Positions 1 through 9,190 of a stretch of 64,000 nucleotides of DNA are shown here, one piece after another. A program made the translations under genes and the position numbers. Origin of the DNA: Brenneria populi (GTDB lineage Bacteria; Pseudomonadota; Gammaproteobacteria; Enterobacterales; Enterobacteriaceae). The notes under the pieces are model-generated. The model was given only the letters and a program-made list of their open reading frames with translations, searched no databases and had not been told where the DNA came from. The stretch's first letter is position 1; each line of letters opens with the position of its first letter. The stretch lies in NCBI RefSeq assembly GCF_036016195.1, contig NZ_JAYWTM010000014.1, positions 1 through 64,000 of the forward strand. The letters are read 5' to 3'.

Positions 1-591
1 CCAGTTGCATTTGCAATTATGTAACTCGACATGGTCGAGGACATAATCGCTGAAATTTATCTCTGGACGTAGCAACAATGCCCCAATATCGTGATTCGGA
101 TCGCGCGCGCCTTCAAACAGAAAACCGGAGACATTGAAAATGGGAAATCTCTGGAGACTGCGGCAAGGTTTATCCCGGAACTTTGGCGCACCGATGATTT
201 GTCCGTGAATATCATAAGTCCAGGCATGCAGCGGACACATAATTCTATTGCCGGTGGCGCACAAATTGCCCCGATGAATATCGTGTTGTGGCGCATTGAC
301 GTTGAAATCGCCGAGCATTAACGCCTGGCGATGGCGGCAGACATTAGAAATCAGCGCCACTTCGTTCTCGTTACGTACCAGCACGCGCGAGTGATTATCA
401 TGAGGCAATGCATACCAATCGCCAACATTGGGCACCATTTGCTCATGACCAATATAGAGGCTACTCCGGCGAAATATCAGCTCCTGTTCCTCAGCATAAA
501 TAGCAGGGTCACAGTAAACACCGATCGGCAGTTGCGGAATGTCTTTCACGACGTTCTGGGCTAAAGTATCCAATGCTATGAAGCTTGACAT
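1..591 (-). CDS. alcE: Rieske [2Fe-2S] oxygenase, AlcE-like (C-terminus outside window)
   Basis: An open frame runs from an ATG at 591 to the window edge (197 codons) with no stop, so only the N-terminal part is visible. It reads as a Rieske-type iron-sulfur protein: the cluster ligands are Cys85-x-His87 and Cys119-x-x-His122 (CRH and CPLHAW). It lies 31 bp downstream of alcC in the same orientation and closes the visible operon. In Bordetella the alcaligin operon contains a Rieske protein, AlcE, linked to hydroxylation of putrescine or its derivatives, so the neighbourhood suggests the same job here. The Rieske call is direct from motifs; the AlcE assignment is inference from context. The catalytic non-haem iron domain would lie in the missing part. 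Confidence 0.8.
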   Translation of the reverse strand, partial: MSSFIALDTLAQNVVKDIPQLPIGVYCDPAIYAEEQELIFRRSSLYIGHEQMVPNVGDWYALPHDNHSRVLVRNENEVALISNVCRHRQALMLGDFNVNAPQHDIHRGNLCATGNRIMCPLHAWTYDIHGQIIGAPKFRDKPCRSLQRFPIFNVSGFLFEGARDPNHDIGALLLRPEINFSDYVLDHVELHNCKCNW

Positions 592-622
592 ACGATTACT
601 CCTGAATTCGGTCCGTCATGAT

Positions 623-2473
623 TTATGCTTTACGGGGGGATTTTTCTTGGCGCCGGGGCGCAAAAGGCGCCACCGGGTTGTCCAGCGGTTCTGCCATGAT
701 CAGGCTGCTTGCCGGATTAGCCAAGTCGACCATCTGCAAGTTGTTCTTCAACTGCAAGCGATTCAGGCAGGAGTGCAGGAACGTTGGCGCAAAGAAGTCA
801 TATCGTTGAAAACGCTCGGCCAGTTCTGGATGTGCATCCTGATATGCTGTTACCGATGCCGCTACGGCGTGCCAAAAATCGTCCTCGCCCATGCAGCCGT
901 TTTCTTCCAGGATGTGGCTCATATGGCGGAACACGCCATCGAATACGTCGATGAATATACCCAAAATTTTGTAGTCTTCGGGGACATCTACGGCCAATCG
1001 CTCCAAACCGGGGGGCATCTTCGCATCCTTATCGAGAATCGCCGATTCCTCGGCAATGTCTTTCATGAAGACGCGAGTTGGTACATGGTTTTCCAGCACC
1101 AGAATGAGGTTTTCGCCGTGCGGCATGAACACGAGTAAGTGGGCGTAGAAACAATGCACCAGCGGCTGCAGGAAAGCGCTCAGATAACGTTGTAACCATA
1201 CTTCCGGAGTCAATCCTGAACGGCGGATCAATTCAGGTAGCAGCGCTTGGCCCTCGGGATCGATATGCAACAACGCCGCCATGGTCATCAGACGCTCGCT
1301 CTGCTTCTGTAGATAGCGGGTCGGACTTTCCCGCCAAAGCGCCGAGAGCATTTTTTTGTACGGGCTGTCGGTTTCCAATGCAGCCTCATAGTAACGGTTA
1401 CGGTAGCCTACCGAGGCCACTTCACGCAAAATGGAAAAACCATAGTCGCGCAGCACCGGGTCGGCTTCGACCAGTTGGTGCAAATACGCGTTGATCCCTG
1501 GCGTACCAGCCATGTAATACGGCGATAGACCTCGCATGAAGCCCATATTCAGCACCGACAACGAAGTCTTCACATAGCATTTGTGAGGATGTGAGACATT
1601 GAAGTAAGTCCGTACAGACTGCTGGGCCACGTACCGATCGGCACTCTCGCCCAGCGGAACAATCTTACGATTGGCGATGTCGGCAGCGAACATGATGCTC
1701 AGCTTGTTGTACCACTGCCATGGGTGCGTGGGCATGAAAATGTAATCCACCGGAGACAAGCCTTGTGCGGACAGGGCAGCACGCCAAGCCGACACCTGAA
1801 CCTCTCCCAATTCCGCGTGTAACAGGCTGTCATGATCCAACCCGGGAATAGCCGCAAAGTGGGCATTGTCTTTATGCACAGCCAGCCAGATGATGGAAAA
1901 ATGAGCGCCGGTTTCAGGGGCATATGCATGGTAGTCGAAGGCGTTAAAGCCAAGACGGCCGTTATTGGCGACAAAACATGGATGTCCTTCAAGCATCCCC
2001 GACTCGAAAGCCTGATAGTCGGCATCGGCGAGTCCGGCACTGCTCAGGTGAGGGCGTGTATGCTTATAAGCGGCTCCGAACAGCGTACTGCTGATTTCGT
2101 CGAGATATATAGGCAACTTATCGGGCGGGATACCCAGCGTGCGTTTGAAATCGTTGATGAAGACCAGCGCATCCAATTCAGCCTCTGCTTGTCCCTCGAC
2201 AATACGCTGGATGCTTCCCGATTCTATGCGCCAATGCCGCAATGCCATGCGACGCGCTTCAAAACGGTAATGGCAGTTCTCCGTATCGGCCTTCAGTTCA
2301 TAAAATTGCCAGCCCGTATCATGGCCCGCGCCGACGGCCTGCGGGATGAACACCTGCTCGTGGGTATATTCGGCGATTGCCTTACGCACCAGCAGGCGGT
2401 TTACCTTGCGCCAAACATCAGGCGTAAGGTGGGGAACGACGGTAGCGGGGTGTTTTGCCAGGGAAGACGTCAT
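623..2473 (-). CDS. alcC: NIS siderophore synthetase, AlcC-like (IucA/IucC family)
   Basis: A 616-residue protein of the IucA/IucC (NRPS-independent siderophore synthetase) family, the usual length for the class. Visible family motifs are the EGHP...GRLGF block (about 162-176), THPWQW (249-254), and the HPHKCYVKTSLS nucleotide-site segment near residue 300. These enzymes adenylate a carboxylate and condense it with an amine or hydroxylamine. AlcC/DesD/PubC-type members oligomerise and cyclise N-hydroxy-N-succinyl diamines into macrocyclic dihydroxamates. It sits 77 bp after alcB and 31 bp before the Rieske gene, in one operon with the monooxygenase and acyltransferase that would make its substrate. 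Cytosolic. The exact product (alcaligin, putrebactin or bisucaberin type) cannot be read from this gene alone; the Rieske neighbour favours alcaligin. Confidence 0.88.
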   Translation of the reverse strand: MTSSLAKHPATVVPHLTPDVWRKVNRLLVRKAIAEYTHEQVFIPQAVGAGHDTGWQFYELKADTENCHYRFEARRMALRHWRIESGSIQRIVEGQAEAELDALVFINDFKRTLGIPPDKLPIYLDEISSTLFGAAYKHTRPHLSSAGLADADYQAFESGMLEGHPCFVANNGRLGFNAFDYHAYAPETGAHFSIIWLAVHKDNAHFAAIPGLDHDSLLHAELGEVQVSAWRAALSAQGLSPVDYIFMPTHPWQWYNKLSIMFAADIANRKIVPLGESADRYVAQQSVRTYFNVSHPHKCYVKTSLSVLNMGFMRGLSPYYMAGTPGINAYLHQLVEADPVLRDYGFSILREVASVGYRNRYYEAALETDSPYKKMLSALWRESPTRYLQKQSERLMTMAALLHIDPEGQALLPELIRRSGLTPEVWLQRYLSAFLQPLVHCFYAHLLVFMPHGENLILVLENHVPTRVFMKDIAEESAILDKDAKMPPGLERLAVDVPEDYKILGIFIDVFDGVFRHMSHILEENGCMGEDDFWHAVAASVTAYQDAHPELAERFQRYDFFAPTFLHSCLNRLQLKNNLQMVDLANPASSLIMAEPLDNPVAPFAPRRQEKSPRKA

Positions 2474-2550
2474 GCCGGGACTCCTTCTTCGTGACTTGAT
2501 TAAAATATCTTTTCCGCCACATCACGGGCGGCGCAATTGTCCGTTCAGCT

Positions 2551-3117
2551 CTATTTCAGAGCGAGGTCAAAATCTTGAGGCGTGCAGAAAGCCAGTAAGG
2601 CCGTCTTGCCTGGCAGTTCCACCGTACCCGCCTCGGTAAAACCGACCAGAGTGTTAAGCCGGTGCACTTTGCTATTACGGATATCCGGCTCAACCACAAC
2701 CCGACGTGCATGCAACTCGTCAAAGAGAAAAGCCATTACATTGCGCAGCACATCAAGGGTGAAATTGTGGACCGGCGTACAGCTCGGCCCAACGAAGAAG
2801 TGCATGCCGATATCTCCCGGCTGTACTGCATAATTTTTCCCAACCGGCTCCTTGGACGGGTCATAGCACTCCATGACGAATGCAGGCGCCCCTTGGTAAA
2901 ACCCCATGTAGGTAGTTAAACCATGTTCACGACCATTGACATAGAAAGCCCGCGTCTGCTCCAGGCTCAAGCCCTGCATGTTCCAATAAAAGGCGTAGTC
3001 CATCTGATACCAAGGATGCAGGACGTCAATGTCAGCGTGAAGCTCCAGCGGGCTGAAAGAGAATGCGGAATTCAATGTTGGACGACGTTTTGCCGGGATC
3101 ACGAATTCACGAGGCAT
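2551..3117 (-). CDS. alcB: Siderophore acyltransferase, AlcB-like (GNAT)
   Basis: A 188-residue GNAT-fold acyltransferase of the IucB/RhbD/AlcB type. The C-terminal half carries the characteristic block VVVEPDIRNSKVHRLN followed by GF (about residues 142-162), which binds the acyl-CoA pantetheine in this family. The expected reaction is transfer of succinyl (or acetyl) from CoA to an N-hydroxydiamine, giving the hydroxamate building block for AlcC. The start codon lies 11 bp inside the end of the upstream MFS gene, so the two are translationally linked. In desferrioxamine systems of Erwinia/Pantoea the acyltransferase is fused to the synthetase (DfoC); here the two are separate genes, as in Bordetella. 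Confidence 0.85.
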   Translation of the reverse strand: MPREFVIPAKRRPTLNSAFSFSPLELHADIDVLHPWYQMDYAFYWNMQGLSLEQTRAFYVNGREHGLTTYMGFYQGAPAFVMECYDPSKEPVGKNYAVQPGDIGMHFFVGPSCTPVHNFTLDVLRNVMAFLFDELHARRVVVEPDIRNSKVHRLNTLVGFTEAGTVELPGKTALLAFCTPQDFDLALK

Positions 3118-4306
3118 GAGGATGCTCTCCTATTTCCGCATGGCGCCGATCGACGCCGAACGTGTACCGATCAATCAACGCGGTAAGTAGCATACCCGCG
3201 GCCGCGATAATGAAAGTCATCTGGATGCCGATCAGGCTGACTACATAACCTGCCGCGAAAGACGACAGCAGCACGCCGAGGTTTTGGAAAAAGTTGGCCA
3301 CGGAAAAATCGCGGGCATAACCTTCGGGAGTACTGACTTGGAACAACGTGACTTCCAGCTTGACGATTATCTGATATAAAGCCCAACCGTAGAGGATGCG
3401 TCCGATAACGATCGCCCACAGCGATGGTTGCGCCTGCAAAGCCAATCCGACAGCGCCCAGCAACAAGTTGCCCAGCGTATGATCGAAAAAACAGGTTTGA
3501 TGGCGGAAGAAATGTTTGATGGCCAATGCAACCAGAGCCACTACTCCGGGGATGGCGAAAACAAAACCAGTGAGCATTTGCTGCTGAATACCCGTCACTG
3601 TTTCCCAGTGCAGCGTAAAGAATGGCCTTACCAAATAGGCGGCGAAATCGAACAACAGCATCAGCAGACTCAGTTTGAGAAGGGCGGAAAGCGCTTGAGG
3701 GCTTCGTTTGGTTGGCAACACCGGCTGATTGTCCGCGTCACGGCGCAGAATTTTCACCACTTTGCCAGTACAAATCAGGTATAGACACAATCCCATCTGC
3801 GCGAGATCCCCCGCCGCCATCAGCCAAATACAGGCGTTTGGCCCAAACTGCTGTAGCACCTGCCCGCCAACGGCCGCGCCGAAAATAGCGCCGATGTGAA
3901 TGACCACCGACAGCATGCCGACCACGACGGAATGATTGCTTGGTTCTTCCAGACGCATCAGGTAGGGAAACATCAGCAGGTAGCTGGCCTTGGCCATAAA
4001 CATAAGCATGGTCAGCAGCCAGTAGGTTTGGATATTTGGAGCCCAAGCCGAAGCAAGGCAAAACAAGGCTGCGGCGAACTGGGTGTAGATCAGCAGGTAC
4101 ATGGTTTCTATGTGCCGGGCCACACGCGCCCATACCGGCAACATGCACATCACGGCGATGGAAATAGCCGCGATATAAGCGCCTACATGCACTGCGCTGA
4201 CGACGCCATAACGCGCTTCAAAAAACTGCGGATAGAATGCGATCAGAATCGAATCACTGATAACGCCAAATGCCGACATAATTAAGATGGCTATACGCAA
4301 AGACAT
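3107..4306 (-). CDS. MFS transporter, likely siderophore exporter (AlcS-like)
   Basis: A 399-residue major facilitator superfamily protein with about twelve hydrophobic segments, in the inner membrane. It lies between the monooxygenase gene (22 bp gap) and the acyltransferase gene (11 bp overlap), inside the siderophore operon. By position its most likely role is export of the finished hydroxamate siderophore, the job of AlcS in Bordetella, although there the exporter gene is at the distal end of the operon. No substrate motif can be read from the sequence. Import of an iron-siderophore or an intermediate is a less likely alternative. Confidence 0.72.
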   Translation of the reverse strand: MSLRIAILIMSAFGVISDSILIAFYPQFFEARYGVVSAVHVGAYIAAISIAVMCMLPVWARVARHIETMYLLIYTQFAAALFCLASAWAPNIQTYWLLTMLMFMAKASYLLMFPYLMRLEEPSNHSVVVGMLSVVIHIGAIFGAAVGGQVLQQFGPNACIWLMAAGDLAQMGLCLYLICTGKVVKILRRDADNQPVLPTKRSPQALSALLKLSLLMLLFDFAAYLVRPFFTLHWETVTGIQQQMLTGFVFAIPGVVALVALAIKHFFRHQTCFFDHTLGNLLLGAVGLALQAQPSLWAIVIGRILYGWALYQIIVKLEVTLFQVSTPEGYARDFSVANFFQNLGVLLSSFAAGYVVSLIGIQMTFIIAAAGMLLTALIDRYTFGVDRRHAEIGEHPHAS

Positions 4307-4328
4307 TTTTCATCGCGCCCTATGTACG

Positions 4329-5651
4329 TTACGGCAATGCCACGAAGCCGCTATCGGCCGGGGGCTGAAAATCCTGGAAAGCCGTGCGAAGCTCCCCAGG
4401 ATAGTAGTCGTAACCGGTCAATTCTCGCAGTAGGCGGCTATTGCGATGACATGCGAGGCCAAGATCCGGGTTCGTCAAACCGTGACTTTGCAAACCGACA
4501 TTTTGGACAAAGATTTCTCGATCTTCATGATCCACCGCCCAGTTACGCGACGGGGCGTAGCATCCCTCCGCATTCCAGCGGATGCGATCGCGAATGCCTT
4601 CGATGAAGTCGGGTAAACAGTAGCGATAACCTGTCGCCAGCACCAAGCCATCCGTGGCATAACGGTAACGCCGGGCAAGCTGGGTATGGTTAAAAATCAG
4701 TTGCCACTTTCTGGTATCTGCCTCGTATTGGCAGCTTTCAAGCGCAAGGTTAGTTAATAATCTTGTCGGCGAAACCTGACGATGCCTACGTTCGTCAAGC
4801 ATGGCGAAAATATCGGATATCAGTGACGGGTTGATGCCATTATAAATACTGCGCTGATCTTCGAGGATTTCTGCTTTTACCGATGGCTCAAGACCATAGA
4901 AATAGTCGCCATAGTCCGGCGTAATCAATTCCAGGGTGAGCTTGGCGGTTTCCATTTGGAAAAAACGCGACGCGCGCGTTACCCAGTTGAGCTGATAGCC
5001 GTACTGCTCGGAATCACGCAGCAGATCCTGATAAACCTCTGCGCCACTCTGGCCGCTGCCGATCACCGTGACCGTACGGCAGCGTTGAAGAGATTCCTTG
5101 TTCTTCAAGTAGGCGGACGTATGTACCAGAGGGGCGCCATCCACCGTCGAACAACAACTCGGTATGTGGGGCGTGCTTCCAATGCCGATCACCAACTTGC
5201 GTGCGCAGAGCTGAAAAGGTTCGCGAGCAGGGCCACGCACGCCGCTGACACGGTACGCGCCTTCGCGCTCGTCGTGGTCAATCGCCAACACTTCATGCTG
5301 AAAACGCACATTGGATAGCTGGCCAGCGACCCACTTGCAATAACGATCAAATTCCTGCCGGGTGAGATACCAGTTTTCCCTGATATATAAGGTGTAGAGT
5401 TCCCCTTGTTGCTTGCAATAGTTCAGATAACTGAAGCGGCTGGTAGGGTCGGCCATGGACACCATATCCGCAAGGAAGGGGTTCTGCAAAGTCGTTCCAT
5501 CCAGCAGCATGCCGGGATGCCAACTGAACTCCTGGTTACGCTCAAGAAAAAGGCTATTGACCCCTTTCAGCGGAGCCGCCAAACAGGCTAACCCCAGATT
5601 GAACGGTCCCAGACCTACAGCGATGAAGTCGTACACTTGCAATTGCGCCAT
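4329..5651 (-). CDS. alcA: Diamine N-monooxygenase, AlcA-like (IucD/SidA family)
   Basis: A 440-residue FAD/NADPH-dependent N-hydroxylating monooxygenase. The FAD-binding motif GLGPFN is at residues 13-18, the NADPH motif GSGQSGAE at 198-205 and the ATGY motif at 339-342, all in the order and spacing usual for IucD/SidA/AlcA enzymes. The reaction is N-hydroxylation of a primary amine; in an alcaligin-type cluster the substrate would be putrescine, but lysine- and ornithine-type enzymes share these motifs. It is the first gene of the operon, with a Fur-box-like sequence about 50 bp upstream, so iron-repressed expression is expected. Confidence 0.87.
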   Translation of the reverse strand: MAQLQVYDFIAVGLGPFNLGLACLAAPLKGVNSLFLERNQEFSWHPGMLLDGTTLQNPFLADMVSMADPTSRFSYLNYCKQQGELYTLYIRENWYLTRQEFDRYCKWVAGQLSNVRFQHEVLAIDHDEREGAYRVSGVRGPAREPFQLCARKLVIGIGSTPHIPSCCSTVDGAPLVHTSAYLKNKESLQRCRTVTVIGSGQSGAEVYQDLLRDSEQYGYQLNWVTRASRFFQMETAKLTLELITPDYGDYFYGLEPSVKAEILEDQRSIYNGINPSLISDIFAMLDERRHRQVSPTRLLTNLALESCQYEADTRKWQLIFNHTQLARRYRYATDGLVLATGYRYCLPDFIEGIRDRIRWNAEGCYAPSRNWAVDHEDREIFVQNVGLQSHGLTNPDLGLACHRNSRLLRELTGYDYYPGELRTAFQDFQPPADSGFVALP

Positions 5652-6111
5652 AGCACCATCTCCAGGCAGGAAGAGTGACTCAGCATGACAATGGCTAAAT
5701 GATAATGAAATTTAATATGATTAGCATGAATGTTATATTTCGCGTTGGTTACATGCAAGATTAATGTTAAAGAAAAGATAAGAATAAGAAATGAACCTAT
5801 TGAAGAGCGGCGGGATAGCCTGGGCCCGGCCCTGTTCGGTGCGCGTTCTTATAGGCATGTCTTTAGGCATTTATGCATGGAGATTTTCAATAAAGATTTT
5901 ATTTTCATTATGAAATGTAATTATTCCCTATCCTCTCTCGCCATACCGCCGCGGACGTTTTCCGCCGCCTGCGCGCCGCCGCGCCTAAGATGCCATTTGC
6001 GCGCTTGGCGGCGTATCGGGTGATCTTTATGGCGGATGACAATATGATGGAACCAAAGCCAGTGAGATAAGCCATTTCGTTCATCAGGGCAGAGAGTATG
6101 GAGTAAGACCA
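5652..6111. other. Intergenic region, alcA/amidohydrolase divergent
   Basis: A 460-bp gap between divergent genes. The left part is AT-rich and holds the Fur-box-like site and presumably the alcA promoter. The segment 5940-6015 is GC-rich with repeated GCGCGC/GCCGCC words. A GGAG ribosome-binding site precedes the ATG at 6112. Short open frames across the gap have no visible family features and were not called. No alcR-type regulator or TonB-dependent receptor is present on this side of the siderophore operon. Confidence 0.6.
5701..5719 (-). promoter_or_regulatory. Fur-box-like operator before alcA
   Basis: GATAATGAAATTTAATATG matches the 19-bp Fur consensus GATAATGATAATCATTATC at 14 of 19 positions by eye. 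It lies about 50 bp upstream of the alcA start in an AT-rich stretch, where iron-responsive control of a siderophore operon is expected. Confidence 0.55.
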
Positions 6112-7269
6112 ATGAAAACAGCACCGCAGCATGAGCCGCTGGCTCAGTTTATTCAGGCATTTCGGCACGATTTGCATCGCTACCCTGAATTATCCAATCA
6201 GGAATTTGCAACCACCAGGAAAATCAGGGCGGTATTGGAAAAAGAGGGGATCCGTATTCTCGAACTGCCGCTGAAAACCGGTCTGGTGGCCGAAGTCGGC
6301 GGGATACAGGACGGGCCTCTGGTGGTGGTGCGATCGGATATCGACGCTCTGCCGATTGAAGAGGAGTCCGGCGTTGAGTTCGCCTCAAGCTGCGCCGGCG
6401 TCATGCACGCCTGCGGGCATGATTTCCACGCCTCCGCCGCGCTGGGCGCCGCCATTTTGCTCAAGAACGTTGAATCCGAATTAAAAGGCCGGGTGCGCAT
6501 TCTATTCCAGGCCGCCGAGGAGACGGGATTGGGCGCGCCGGACGTGATAGCCAGCGGGGCGCTGGACAATGCGACGGCGATATTCGGCATTCATAACGAC
6601 CCCACGCTGCCCGTCGGGACGATCGGCGGTAAAGACGGCGCGTTGACGGCGGGCGTGGACCGTTTTGAAATCAAGATCGCGGCGAAAGGCTGCCACGCGG
6701 CCAAACCGCACGAGGGGAACGATCCGATCGTGATTCTGGGGCAAATTATCGCCGCCGTGCAAACCATTATCAGCCGCACCGTTCCCTCCGATAACAACGC
6801 CGTGGTCTCCATCACCCAGGTGCACAGCGGCAGCACCTGGAACGTGATCCCCGATACCGCCTATGTGGAGGGCACCGTCAGAACCTTCAGCCAGTCGGCG
6901 CGCGAGCTGATTGAACGGCGTTTCCGCCAGATCGTCGCGGGCATCGCCGCGACTTTCGGCGCCGACATCGAGTTTATCTGGCACGCCGGGCCGCCTTCGG
7001 TGGTCAATAGCGCGCAGTGGGTCGAATTCGCGCTCAAGGTGGCGCACGAGGAGGGGTTTGAGGCGCGACGCGTCGAGGCCAGCCCCATCGGCGAGGATTT
7101 CGCGTTTTATCAGCAGAAGCTGCCGGGCACCTTTATGATGGTGGGATCCGGCGGTCCTTACGCGCTGCATCATCCCAAATTCCGCGTGGACGACCGGGCG
7201 CTGTTCCCCACGGCGCACTACCTTTATCAGCTGGCGAAGCGGAGTCTGGAACTGCTTACGGCGCGCTGA
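6112..7269 (+). CDS. M20 family amidohydrolase / N-acyl-amino-acid deacylase
   Basis: A 385-residue M20D-type metallo-amidohydrolase, normal length for the class. Metal-site features are visible: the DIDALPIEE strand (about 76-84), HACGHDFH with Cys101 and His103, QAAEE (about 133-137), GIHND near residue 160, and a C-terminal LHHPKFRVDD segment. Such enzymes hydrolyse amide bonds of N-acyl amino acids, hippurate or IAA conjugates in the cytosol. It faces the aapP gene convergently and belongs to the same accessory cluster as the amino-acid importer and MmgE/PrpD genes, so it may release an amino acid from an imported conjugate; that is inference. The exact substrate is unknown. Confidence 0.82.
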   Translation: MKTAPQHEPLAQFIQAFRHDLHRYPELSNQEFATTRKIRAVLEKEGIRILELPLKTGLVAEVGGIQDGPLVVVRSDIDALPIEEESGVEFASSCAGVMHACGHDFHASAALGAAILLKNVESELKGRVRILFQAAEETGLGAPDVIASGALDNATAIFGIHNDPTLPVGTIGGKDGALTAGVDRFEIKIAAKGCHAAKPHEGNDPIVILGQIIAAVQTIISRTVPSDNNAVVSITQVHSGSTWNVIPDTAYVEGTVRTFSQSARELIERRFRQIVAGIAATFGADIEFIWHAGPPSVVNSAQWVEFALKVAHEEGFEARRVEASPIGEDFAFYQQKLPGTFMMVGSGGPYALHHPKFRVDDRALFPTAHYLYQLAKRSLELLTAR

Positions 7270-7281
7270 GCGCCGTAAGGC

Positions 7282-7302
7282 ATGCCGATGAAATATCGGC
7301 AT
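7282..7302. terminator. Stem-loop between convergent genes
   Basis: Perfect 8-bp inverted repeat ATGCCGAT / ATCGGCAT with a 5-nt loop, between the stop codons of the amidohydrolase (+) and aapP (-). It probably ends transcripts from both sides, but lacks a T-tract on either strand. Confidence 0.45.
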
Positions 7303-7309
7303 TCACCGG

Positions 7310-8065
7310 TTAATGGCTCAGGATCTGCTGCAGAAACTGTTGCGTGCGCGGGTGCTTTGGCTGGTTGAAAAAGGTTTGCGGCGGCGCGGATTCGATAACG
7401 CCGCCGTCGGCCATCAGGATCACGCTATCGGCCACCGTTTTGGCGAACCCCATCTCATGGGTGACCACGATCATGGTCATTCCGGTGTCCGCCAGATCGA
7501 GCATCACGTCCAGCACCTCTTTAATCATTTCCGGATCGAGCGCCGACGTCGGTTCGTCAAATAGCATAATTTCCGGCTGCATGCAGAGCGCGCGCGCAAT
7601 CGCCACGCGCTGCTGCTGTCCGCCCGAGAGCTGAAGCGGAAATTTATGCGCCTGATTGGCGATATGCACTTTTTCCAGATAGTGCATCGCCAGTTCGATA
7701 GCTTGCCGCTTTTTCATCTGCCTGACCAATGTCGGGCCGATGATCAGGTTATCCAGCACGCTCAGGTGCGGAAACAGATTGAACTGCTGGAACAGCATCC
7801 CGATGCTCAGCCGGATGCGGCTGATGTTTTTGATGTTGTCGTTCATCTCTATGCCGTTGACCAAAATCTGTCCCTGATGATGTTCTTCCAGCCGGTTGAT
7901 ACAGCGGATCAGCGTGGATTTTCCCGAGCCGGAAGGGCCGCAGATTACCACGCGCTCGCCCTTGGCCACGTTCAGCGAGACGTTGTTCAGCGCCTGAAAC
8001 TGGCCATACCATTTGCTGACCGATTTGATCTCAATAACCGGTCGCGGGGAAAGTGGACTGCTCAT
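7310..8065 (-). CDS. aapP: Amino-acid ABC transporter ATP-binding protein (AapP/GlnQ type)
   Basis: A 251-residue ATPase of the polar-amino-acid ABC family. Walker A GPSGSGKST is at residues 43-51; the signature LSGGQQQR and Walker B IMLFDEPTSALDPE follow at about 148 and 165. The family-typical MLFQQFNLFPHLSVLDN Q-loop region is present. Its start overlaps the end of the permease gene by 4 bp (ATGA), so the two are translationally coupled. It is the last gene of a four-gene importer operon (aapJ, aapQ, aapM, aapP) and energises uptake at the inner membrane. Substrate specificity is set by the binding protein, not by this subunit. Confidence 0.9.
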   Translation of the reverse strand: MSSPLSPRPVIEIKSVSKWYGQFQALNNVSLNVAKGERVVICGPSGSGKSTLIRCINRLEEHHQGQILVNGIEMNDNIKNISRIRLSIGMLFQQFNLFPHLSVLDNLIIGPTLVRQMKKRQAIELAMHYLEKVHIANQAHKFPLQLSGGQQQRVAIARALCMQPEIMLFDEPTSALDPEMIKEVLDVMLDLADTGMTMIVVTHEMGFAKTVADSVILMADGGVIESAPPQTFFNQPKHPRTQQFLQQILSH

Positions 8066-9180
8066 GACAAGTCTCCGTGGTTAAGCGTCGCGGGATTGCG
8101 GCTGGCGTCGATACGTTTTTCCACCCACAGCGCGTAGCGGGAAAGCGAAAAACCGAATAACAGATAAATAAACGAGATAAACAGATAGGTTTCAATGTAA
8201 TAACGGCGCCAGAGCGGGTCTTGCATCACGGAGCTGGCGGCGGTCAGGATATCGAACAGGCCGATAATAATCACGAAAGAGGTGTTCTTCATCGCCGCGA
8301 TAATATGGTTGGTTATCGCCGGCAGACAGATGCGCAGCGCCTGCGGCAGGATGATTTTCGTGGTGGTATGCCAGTAATTCAGGTTGAGCGCCGCGGCGGC
8401 TTCGTACTGACCGCGGGGAACGGATTGCAGACCGCCGCGTATCACCTCCGCCTGATAGCAGGCGAAGAACAGCGCGATGCCGATAACGATACGCAGCAGT
8501 TTGTTGACTTCCATCCCGGTTGGCAGAAATAGCGGGAAGACATTGACGGCCACAAACAGAATGGTAATCAGCGGCACGCCGCGCAGGCTTTCAATGAAAA
8601 TCACCGACAAACTGCGCAAAAAAGGCAGCGGCGAACGGCGGCCAAGCGCCAGCAGCACGGAAAATGGCATGCCGATAAACACCGTGCCGCTAAACAGCAG
8701 GATGGTCAGCGGCAGACCGCCCCATTCGGAGGAGGGCACCGGCGATAGCCCCAGAACGCCCCCGCTCATCAGCGCGGTCATCGCCATGACGGACAATATC
8801 CACAGCGGCAGCAGAATACGCGCGCGCCAGAAACGCGGCATCAGCGACAGGCCCAGCGCCAGAAACCAGACGGCCATGGCGATGGTCGGCCGCCAGTGCT
8901 GTTCGTATGGATAGAGGCCGAACAGCATCGGCCGATGTTTCTCGACAATCACCGCCCAGCAGGCGCCCGCGGCGTTCCGGCACACTTGCGGATCGCCGGT
9001 ATTCCAGACGGCGTCGATAATCCCCCAGCGCAGCGCTTTTTCGCCGATGGCCGCCAATAGCGCCGCCAGCAGCAGGGTGAGGAGCGTCTGCGGCAGGCTG
9101 CTGAACAGGTTGCCGCGCGTCCAGCGCCAGGCGGCGAGCAGCCGGGGGCTCGCGCAAGCGAGTGAAAAAGGGGATGACAT
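8062..9180 (-). CDS. aapM: Amino-acid ABC transporter permease (AapM type)
   Basis: A 372-residue inner-membrane permease, longer than the 220-240 residues of simple His/Glu permeases and similar to AapM of the general L-amino-acid transporter, which has extra N-terminal membrane segments. The C-terminal part has the EAA loop (QYEAAAALNLNYWHTTTKIILPQALR) that docks with the ATPase. It follows aapQ by 10 bp and overlaps aapP by 4 bp. It forms a heteromeric channel with AapQ. Confidence 0.88.
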   Translation of the reverse strand: MSSPFSLACASPRLLAAWRWTRGNLFSSLPQTLLTLLLAALLAAIGEKALRWGIIDAVWNTGDPQVCRNAAGACWAVIVEKHRPMLFGLYPYEQHWRPTIAMAVWFLALGLSLMPRFWRARILLPLWILSVMAMTALMSGGVLGLSPVPSSEWGGLPLTILLFSGTVFIGMPFSVLLALGRRSPLPFLRSLSVIFIESLRGVPLITILFVAVNVFPLFLPTGMEVNKLLRIVIGIALFFACYQAEVIRGGLQSVPRGQYEAAAALNLNYWHTTTKIILPQALRICLPAITNHIIAAMKNTSFVIIIGLFDILTAASSVMQDPLWRRYYIETYLFISFIYLLFGFSLSRYALWVEKRIDASRNPATLNHGDLS

Positions 9181-9190
9181 GGCGCTCTCC

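Noticed and set aside
539..1138. A plus-strand open frame of 199 codons opposite alcC
   Set aside because: It is antisense to a well-supported NIS synthetase gene and shows no family features; GC-rich coding DNA often leaves such frames open.
5908..6177. A minus-strand frame of 89 codons in the alcA upstream gap
   Set aside because: It overlaps the start of the amidohydrolase, has no recognisable domain and crosses a GC-rich repetitive stretch.
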